A stretch of 64,000 bases of DNA, from NCBI GenBank assembly GCA_046497075.1, contig JAWOGF010000031.1, positions 5,147 to 69,146 of the forward strand, in the 5' to 3' direction. Every line of letters starts with the position of its first letter. The first letter of the stretch is position 1. Origin of the DNA: Saliniplasma sp046497075 (GTDB taxonomy: Archaea; Thermoplasmatota; Thermoplasmata; Halarchaeoplasmatales; Halarchaeoplasmataceae). Position numbers and translations under genes: made by a program. Positions 59,053-64,000 of this stretch are shown here, in pieces. The notes beneath the pieces were generated by a model. That model was not told the origin of the DNA. It did no database searches and saw only the letters and a list, made by a program, of their open reading frames with translations.

Positions 59053-60765
59053 ATGGTGAAAAAGATCACCGGTATAGGTTATAAAATGAAAGATGCGATA
59101 AGGTTTAAGAGTATATTATGTAAGGTTATAATAATATTATTTCTCTTTATCCTTATCAGCTCCCCGATATACTCTTCCGAGCTCGCAGACTCTCCCTGGC
59201 CATGTTATAAAAACAATAGCAAGAATACAGGATTGAGTACTTATCATACTGAAAATTTAACCGATGAAATCAGATGGGAATTTGATACGGAAGGTTTTAT
59301 TATCTCCTCACCTACCCTTGGATCCGATGGTACAATATATATCGGCTCTTCAGATACTAGATTGTATGCTATCAAACAAAACGGAGTGCTAAAATGGAGC
59401 TATAAAACTGAGGGGCAGATTAGGAGTTCTCCTGCAGTTGATGATAATGATAATATATATTTTGGCTCCCGAGATGGATATTTCTATTCAGTCGATAACA
59501 ATGGCGAGCTGAGATGGAGATTCGAAGATGGGAGTAGGATCGACTCTTCCCCGATCATCGATACATTGGGTAATATTTACTTTGGAACCGAAGATGGTAT
59601 ATTATATTCAATATCTGAAGATGGAGATTTGAACTGGGAATTTCATGGAGCGGATGGGGACATATTAACATCCCCGGCACTTGATGAAAACGGTAACATT
59701 ATTTTTGGATCAAATGATGGAAGTGTATATTCTGTATCCCAGGATATGGAGATAAATTGGGAATTTGAAACGGACGGTTCTGTAGGGTCATCTCCATCTA
59801 TCGATGACGATGGAAATGTTTATTTTGGATCCAATGATGGAAAACTTTACAGTTTATCACCTGACGGTTTTAAAAGATGGAATTACACCACTGAGAACTG
59901 GATTGATTCATCCCCTTCTATAGGTCCTGAGGGGAATATATATTTTGGTTCTACAGATAGTAATCTTTATGCTCTTGATAAAGAAGGAGAACTACTATGG
60001 GAACATCCTTCTTATGATATTTGGAGATCGACCCCCGTTATATGTGCAGATGGCATAGTTTACATAGGAGATACAGATGGGTATCTATATGCTGTACACC
60101 CAGACGGTGAAGTCAAATGGTCCTTGTCTACACAGAGTGCTTTTTATTCCTCTGCCACTATTGCTTCAGATGGTGTTATTTACGTGGGAGCTATGGATGG
60201 AAAACTCTACTCTATCGGTAGGTCACAGGAAGTTCCTGGTAAACCTAAAAATTTGGATATAGAACTAGATGAAGATAGTGTCGTAATCTCTTGGGAAGAA
60301 CCCAGCTACAAAGGCATGTCAACTGATTTAGAATATAATATATACAGAGGCACCTCTTTAGATAATTTGACACATATCGCATCTACTTCGGAACTCAAAT
60401 TCTCTGATACAAAGATAAACGAAGAAGAAACATATTATTACCAGATAACAGCCGTCAATGAGTATGGAGAATCAGTTCCCAGCGAACCTATAGATGTCGA
60501 TATTTCTGAAGGCGGAGGGGGATCAGCTCTTACAGAGATCGATAGTACTCTATTGATATTCGGGTCTATCGTACTGAGCCTTATCACGATCATTGGTTTT
60601 AGAATCACCTTGAATAGAAGGAAGAAATTAGAGACGGATGGTGACCTAAAGGAGGATGAGGATGAGAAAAGATATATCACGTGCCCTCACTGTGGACATC
60701 GGACAGTCATCGAAGAAGAAAATAATGGTAGCTTAAAATGTAGTAGATGTAAAAGCAAGATCTGA
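59053..60765 (+). CDS. membrane-anchored PQQ-like beta-propeller protein with FN3 domain and zinc ribbon
   Basis: 570 residues. A signal-anchor (~18-42, ILCKVIIILFLFILISSPIY) is followed by about eight PQQ-like blades (residues ~50-385; each ends like SSPTLGSDGTIYIGSSDTRL YAI in pieces of ~38), one FN3 domain (~395-485, VPGKPKNLDIELDEDSVVIS ... YYYQITAVNEYGESVPSEPI), a transmembrane helix (~500-523) and a C-terminal zinc ribbon (CPHCGHRTVIEEENNGSLKC ... CSRC). The propeller and FN3 should be outside and the ribbon inside. No catalytic residues are evident; a scaffold or receptor is likely. Confidence 0.82.
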   Translation: MVKKITGIGYKMKDAIRFKSILCKVIIILFLFILISSPIYSSELADSPWPCYKNNSKNTGLSTYHTENLTDEIRWEFDTEGFIISSPTLGSDGTIYIGSSDTRLYAIKQNGVLKWSYKTEGQIRSSPAVDDNDNIYFGSRDGYFYSVDNNGELRWRFEDGSRIDSSPIIDTLGNIYFGTEDGILYSISEDGDLNWEFHGADGDILTSPALDENGNIIFGSNDGSVYSVSQDMEINWEFETDGSVGSSPSIDDDGNVYFGSNDGKLYSLSPDGFKRWNYTTENWIDSSPSIGPEGNIYFGSTDSNLYALDKEGELLWEHPSYDIWRSTPVICADGIVYIGDTDGYLYAVHPDGEVKWSLSTQSAFYSSATIASDGVIYVGAMDGKLYSIGRSQEVPGKPKNLDIELDEDSVVISWEEPSYKGMSTDLEYNIYRGTSLDNLTHIASTSELKFSDTKINEEETYYYQITAVNEYGESVPSEPIDVDISEGGGGSALTEIDSTLLIFGSIVLSLITIIGFRITLNRRKKLETDGDLKEDEDEKRYITCPHCGHRTVIEEENNGSLKCSRCKSKI

Positions 60766-60771
60766 ATCAAA

Positions 60772-61260
60772 TCATAAATATTTTAAGACTATCTCAGTTT
60801 CCGGTAAGAATTTTCTTTTATCTACCTCTACATCTAACTCTTCTATGATCATGTCCTTATCCCAAAATTCTCCTTTCTTGAACTCTTTATCTAAAAGCTC
60901 GATGTCATCCGGTTCTACAATCACCTCGTATAATTTTACATGTTCAGTTTCCTCAGGGATGTCTTTTACAAAAGAACCTAATTCTTTGTAATCACCTTTA
61001 ACTCCGATCTCTTCTCTCATCTCCTTATCGAGTGAAGCTTCATAGGATTCCGATGCCTGAACATGACCACCCATCACCACACTCCAATAACCTGGAAAAA
61101 ACTCTTTGTCCTCGCTTCTTTTTGTAACGAGGTATTTGCCTTCTGGAGATCTTACGAAGAACATAACGGTCCTATGAGGCAGACCTTTCTCATGTACCTC
61201 TTTTCGAGGTCTTTGATCGATGACTCTATTTTGCTCATCCACCACATCTAAATATTCCAT
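60772..61260 (-). CDS. Nudix hydrolase (isopentenyl-diphosphate isomerase-like group)
   Basis: 162 residues from ATG 61260; a longer frame to 61512 overlaps the divergent MFS gene and is rejected. The opening EYLDVVDEQNRVIDQRPRKE followed by HRTVMFFVRSPEGKYLVTKR is typical of the YfcD/IDI-like Nudix group. The Nudix box reads GGHVQASESYEASLDKEMRE followed by EIGV, with Lys in place of the usual first Arg. It may hydrolyse an unusual nucleotide or act on a prenyl diphosphate. Confidence 0.83.
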   Translation of the reverse strand: MEYLDVVDEQNRVIDQRPRKEVHEKGLPHRTVMFFVRSPEGKYLVTKRSEDKEFFPGYWSVVMGGHVQASESYEASLDKEMREEIGVKGDYKELGSFVKDIPEETEHVKLYEVIVEPDDIELLDKEFKKGEFWDKDMIIEELDVEVDKRKFLPETEIVLKYL

Positions 61261-61360
61261 GTTTTTTAGATTGTGAGAAGGATTATAAATCATATTTGGT
61301 GTTATAACACTTGTGCCAATATGCAAATGTTTAAGTAGGTTGATTTTATCATCATAAAAA

Positions 61361-62335
61361 ATGGCCAATTCTGAAAACGATAAACCATTCGGAGTTAAAA
61401 GCGTTCTATCAGACCTTAAGATAGTGCTAAAATACAAGCAGCTATCGATCTTATGTTTTGCAGTATTTGTAAGTATGATCGGATTTGGCCTCATAATGCC
61501 ATTTCTCCCCATCTATGCCAGGGATTTTGGAGCATCTAGAACTGAGATCGGGTTAATGCTTGGACTTTTCTCCATTGTTAAGATATTTGTAGCTCCATTA
61601 GGGGGGAAAGCCGCAGATATGTACGGTCGAAAACCTATCATGGTATGGGGTATGTTCTTTTACGTAATTGTCATGTTTCTTTTCGGTACTGCCGGGTCCG
61701 TTACCGAAGTTCTAATATACAGAGCTGGACAAGGAGCGGCTTCAGGGCTGGTTTGGCCTGTTGCTATGGCCTTCATCGGAGATATTGTTAAAGAGGAAGA
61801 TAGGGGTAAAGCAATGGGTATCTACTCAGTTTCGTTCGCAAGTGGGAATGCCACCGGTCCGATAATGGGCGGTATCATAGCCAGTTATTACTCACTTTCA
61901 GTTCCTTTCTTTTTTACTTCAGCCTTGGCTGCGGTAAGTGGAATTCTTTTGTATTTTGGAATACAGGAATCTTTTGCTGGAACGAAAAGTGAGGTAACTA
62001 AAAAGGGAAGGCAGACATTTGCTTTTCTCAAATTCAAATTGAGTAATATCACACCACACCCTAAGACTTTTATGGGCTTGACCATAGGTTCATTTACCGT
62101 CTTTTTTGGGCTAGCTATGGTATGGCCGATGCTATCGCTTTTTGGAGATGAGGTTCTGCACCTTTCAGACCTAAAGATATCTGGTATTTTTACATTGATA
62201 GGGATAGTTCAGGCATTGATTATGTTCCCTGCAGGTAGTTTGTCGGATAGGATAGGCAGGAAAACTTTGATCGTGGTAGGGGGTGTGTTTTCTTCTATAT
62301 TCGCTGGAGTTATCGGTCTTTCTACCCAAGTTTGA
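61361..62335 (+). pseudogene. MFS transporter, C-terminally truncated by insertion-sequence DNA
   Basis: 324 residues against about 400 for the family. The N-terminal half is intact: MIGFGLIMPFLPIYARDFGA, the motif A loop GGKAADMYGRKPIMVWG, and RAGQGAASGLVWPVAMAFIG. The second half contains the repeated motif A-like PAGSLSDRIGRKTLIVVGGV, but the reading frame ends at GLSTQV-stop where the downstream sequence changes to IS-like DNA. The last two or so helices are missing. Probably a drug or metabolite exporter that is now non-functional. Confidence 0.8.
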
Positions 62336-62442
62336 CACTTAGCTCCGCTAATTTCTCAAGAAATTTGATTTGACAGGAGTCATTTTTCGGGGTTCTTTAA
62401 CCCCTATTTGTCAAGATTTTGCACGTTTTTTGCCCAAAATTA
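62336..62442. mobile_element. possible remnant of a second insertion element
   Basis: About 107 bp between the broken MFS end and the IS1182-like terminal repeat. It is not part of either coding region and contains the hairpin GGGGTT-CTTT-AACCCC (near 62380-62396) and related TTTGACA/TGACAGG blocks. It may be the end of an older IS into which the IS1182-like element inserted. Confidence 0.4.
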
Positions 62443-64000
62443 GAGCCTGTCTGAGAAATAGGTGTTCATAATATTCGATAAATACTTGGTATTGTTTTTA
62501 CGTATCTTCGATGGTCTGTTTTTTTTTGAGCAGATCCTCAGCCATCAGGCTGAGGTTCTTGCTTTCCAAAGTTTCAAGAGATTATGTGAAAGATTGATCA
62601 AAGTCCATTCACCTTTCACTTTTTCCAATCCTCTGAGCAGTAATTTTCCCAAACCACGGTTTTTGATCTGTCCAAAAACCGTTTCGACAGAGGTGCTTCT
62701 CTTTTTGTAGATTTCTTTGCCTTTTTTGGTCCGTAACTTCCTTTCCATCCTTTCTTTGTAGGTAGCGTCTTTAGGAATCCTTCCTCTGGGCGGTGGTTTT
62801 TCCCGCATCTTTTTCCGTTCTTTCCAGTCTTTTTCAGTTGCTACATAGAGATCGGTGTATAAAGAAAGATATTCCAAGGTTTCCTCATCCCAGTATCCAG
62901 CGTCCATAGTAGTATTCTTTGGAGATCTTCCAGTATTTTCATGTGCTTTTTTCATCATAGGATACTGTTGATGTTTGTCATTGTGATCTTGGACAATATC
63001 TTCAGCAATGATCACCTGTGAATCACAATCGACCATGATTTGTCCATTGTATCCCTGGACAAATCCTTTACGTGTTTTCATGATTCGGCTATCTGGATCG
63101 GTAGTATTTGCTTTTGCATCCTCTTCTGGTTCTTCGGGTACTTCTTTTGGTTTTCTCCCTCTGATCTTCTTACCAGTTTCTTCTTCCTGTTCCTCTCTTT
63201 CTTTCATCCTTTTTTCGTAATCTTCTCGTTTTTCCTTCTGTTCTTCTTCCAGTCGTCGTTTTGCTTCTCTTATCCGTTTCAGTCTTTCTTCCTTTTCTCT
63301 GAAACCTTCTGGCAATTCATCCCCACGTTTGTCTTTACCGTATATTTCATCTTCTCTCTTGTCAGTTTTCTCAGCTTTTTCCAGCATCTCTTTGACAGCT
63401 TTTTCTAATTCCTCCTCTTTCTTGCAGAGAGTTTCATATTTCTTTGTTTTTTCCATACTAGCATTACCTTTGACTTTTGTACCGTCCAATGCGACGGTAC
63501 CCAATTCAACTAGACCAGCCTCACTACATAACTTCAAAACTTGAACGAACAGGTCTCCAAGTACATCTAGATGTATTTTTCTGAAATCACTGATAGTTCT
63601 ATAATTGGGAAAGTTCCCTGCCCCAAGATATCGGAAAGCCACATCCTCATACATGCTCTTGTCTATCTTTCTAGAGGATGGCATTCCGATGCAGTAGGCA
63701 TAAAATAGAACTTTCGTCATCAACACTGGATGATATGGCGGATTTCCACGTTCTTCCTTTTCATAATACTCAAAAATCGGTGACAAATCCAATTCATCGA
63801 CAACTTCGTCGATGAATTTTGCCAGATGGTCATCAGGCAACCAATCTCGAATGTCGGGCGGCAATAAAAAACTCTGTTGCGGATCATAATTTCGATACTT
63901 TTTAGCCATAATCTCACTTATATATCCAGAAGTGTTCAAAGAATAAAGTACTTTTCCCTGTTCAAAACGCTATTTCTTTAGATAATACTCGGACAGGCTC
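62443..64000 (-). mobile_element. IS1182-like insertion sequence
   Basis: The left end starts GAGCCTGTCTGAG (62443-62455) and the window ends with CTCGGACAGGCTC (63988-64000), an inverted terminal repeat with one mismatch. The 1558-bp span contains one transposase gene, on the minus strand. The right border coincides with the window edge, so the outer flank and target duplication are not visible. Confidence 0.85.
62545..63909 (-). CDS. IS1182-family DDE transposase
   Basis: 454 residues from ATG 63909, preceded by AAGTGAGAT; the frame continues to a TTG at 63939. The N-terminal KKYRNYDPQQSFLLPPDIRD and HPVLMTKVLFYAYCIGMPSS are typical of the family. Catalytic region: first Asp in VALDGTKVKGNAS, second in TMDAGYWDEETLEYLS, Glu in STSVETVFGQIKNRG. 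A long charged insertion (~190-285) separates the first and second acidic residues. No frameshift or stop was seen, so the element may be active. Confidence 0.92.
   Translation of the reverse strand: MAKKYRNYDPQQSFLLPPDIRDWLPDDHLAKFIDEVVDELDLSPIFEYYEKEERGNPPYHPVLMTKVLFYAYCIGMPSSRKIDKSMYEDVAFRYLGAGNFPNYRTISDFRKIHLDVLGDLFVQVLKLCSEAGLVELGTVALDGTKVKGNASMEKTKKYETLCKKEEELEKAVKEMLEKAEKTDKREDEIYGKDKRGDELPEGFREKEERLKRIREAKRRLEEEQKEKREDYEKRMKEREEQEEETGKKIRGRKPKEVPEEPEEDAKANTTDPDSRIMKTRKGFVQGYNGQIMVDCDSQVIIAEDIVQDHNDKHQQYPMMKKAHENTGRSPKNTTMDAGYWDEETLEYLSLYTDLYVATEKDWKERKKMREKPPPRGRIPKDATYKERMERKLRTKKGKEIYKKRSTSVETVFGQIKNRGLGKLLLRGLEKVKGEWTLINLSHNLLKLWKARTSA

Noticed and set aside
61261..61512. N-terminal extension of the Nudix hydrolase
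   Set aside because: It is antisense to the MFS coding sequence and has no family similarity; ATG 61260 gives a complete Nudix protein.

Overview
The window is an AT-rich archaeal chromosome segment. The archaeal markers are the uS13-uS4-uS11-RpoD block with a ferredoxin-bearing RNA polymerase subunit D, a KEOPS Cgi121 subunit, CTP-dependent riboflavin kinase, archaeal D-aminoacyl-tRNA deacylase, bifunctional FBP aldolase/phosphatase, archaeal phosphoglycerate mutase, A-type ATP synthase subunit D, a 7S SRP RNA, TATA-box promoters and GGTGAT-type ribosome binding sites. A PGF-CTERM-like surface protein, acidic secreted proteins and overall gene content suggest a euryarchaeote, most likely of the Thermoplasmatota; that placement is inference. 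The giant surface subtilase fits a heterotroph that degrades extracellular protein. Products are assigned by motif and family memory, not by database search.

Layout. 1-2.2 kb: end of the glycine-cleavage P-protein pair and an Fe-S-fused MobB GTPase. 2.3-11.7 kb: one 3.1-kaa secreted subtilase with two tandem ~750-residue super-repeats, a coiled-coil stalk and a membrane anchor. 12-15.4 kb: Cgi121, FBP aldolase/phosphatase, an Mth938-like protein, a FAH-family enzyme and a small unknown. 15.4-16.2 kb: a compact IS200/IS605 element carrying only tnpA. 16.4-19.05 kb: a 2.6-kb island bounded by a 30-bp direct repeat that includes the 3' end of tRNA-Leu(GAG); it holds a GLUG-repeat surface protein and a double-HTH protein but no visible integrase. 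19.2-21.6 kb: rpoD/rps11/rps4/rps13.

21.8-35.9 kb is mostly housekeeping: a GPN GTPase, an ArsR-type regulator, a pair of convergent microORFs, a 771-aa coiled-coil protein, argF plus an aminotransferase, purC, a Nudix/PAC2 pair, an HPS-RraA fusion, dtdA, and Fe-S and phosphoesterase proteins. 36.2-39.2 kb is an RHH regulator-sat-DHH phosphoesterase-cysC operon for PAPS synthesis. It is followed by a PIN protein, ribK, an RCK channel with an atypical filter, a TrkA-like protein, purQ, tRNA-Pro, a hexapeptide-repeat protein and tRNA-Gly.

43.8-49.9 kb holds four consecutive sensory genes built from GAF, PAS and receiver domains with no histidine kinase core. 50-64 kb carries a DMT transporter, SRP RNA, a Trm9-like methyltransferase, DUF92 overlapping apgM, an adenosine-specific kinase family protein, several small membrane and zinc-ribbon proteins, an AIM24-like protein, hutI, atpD with a previously uncalled 51-aa membrane protein behind it, a PQQ-propeller surface protein, a Nudix hydrolase, and an MFS gene cut short by insertion-sequence DNA ending in an IS1182-like transposase whose right terminal repeat coincides with the window end.
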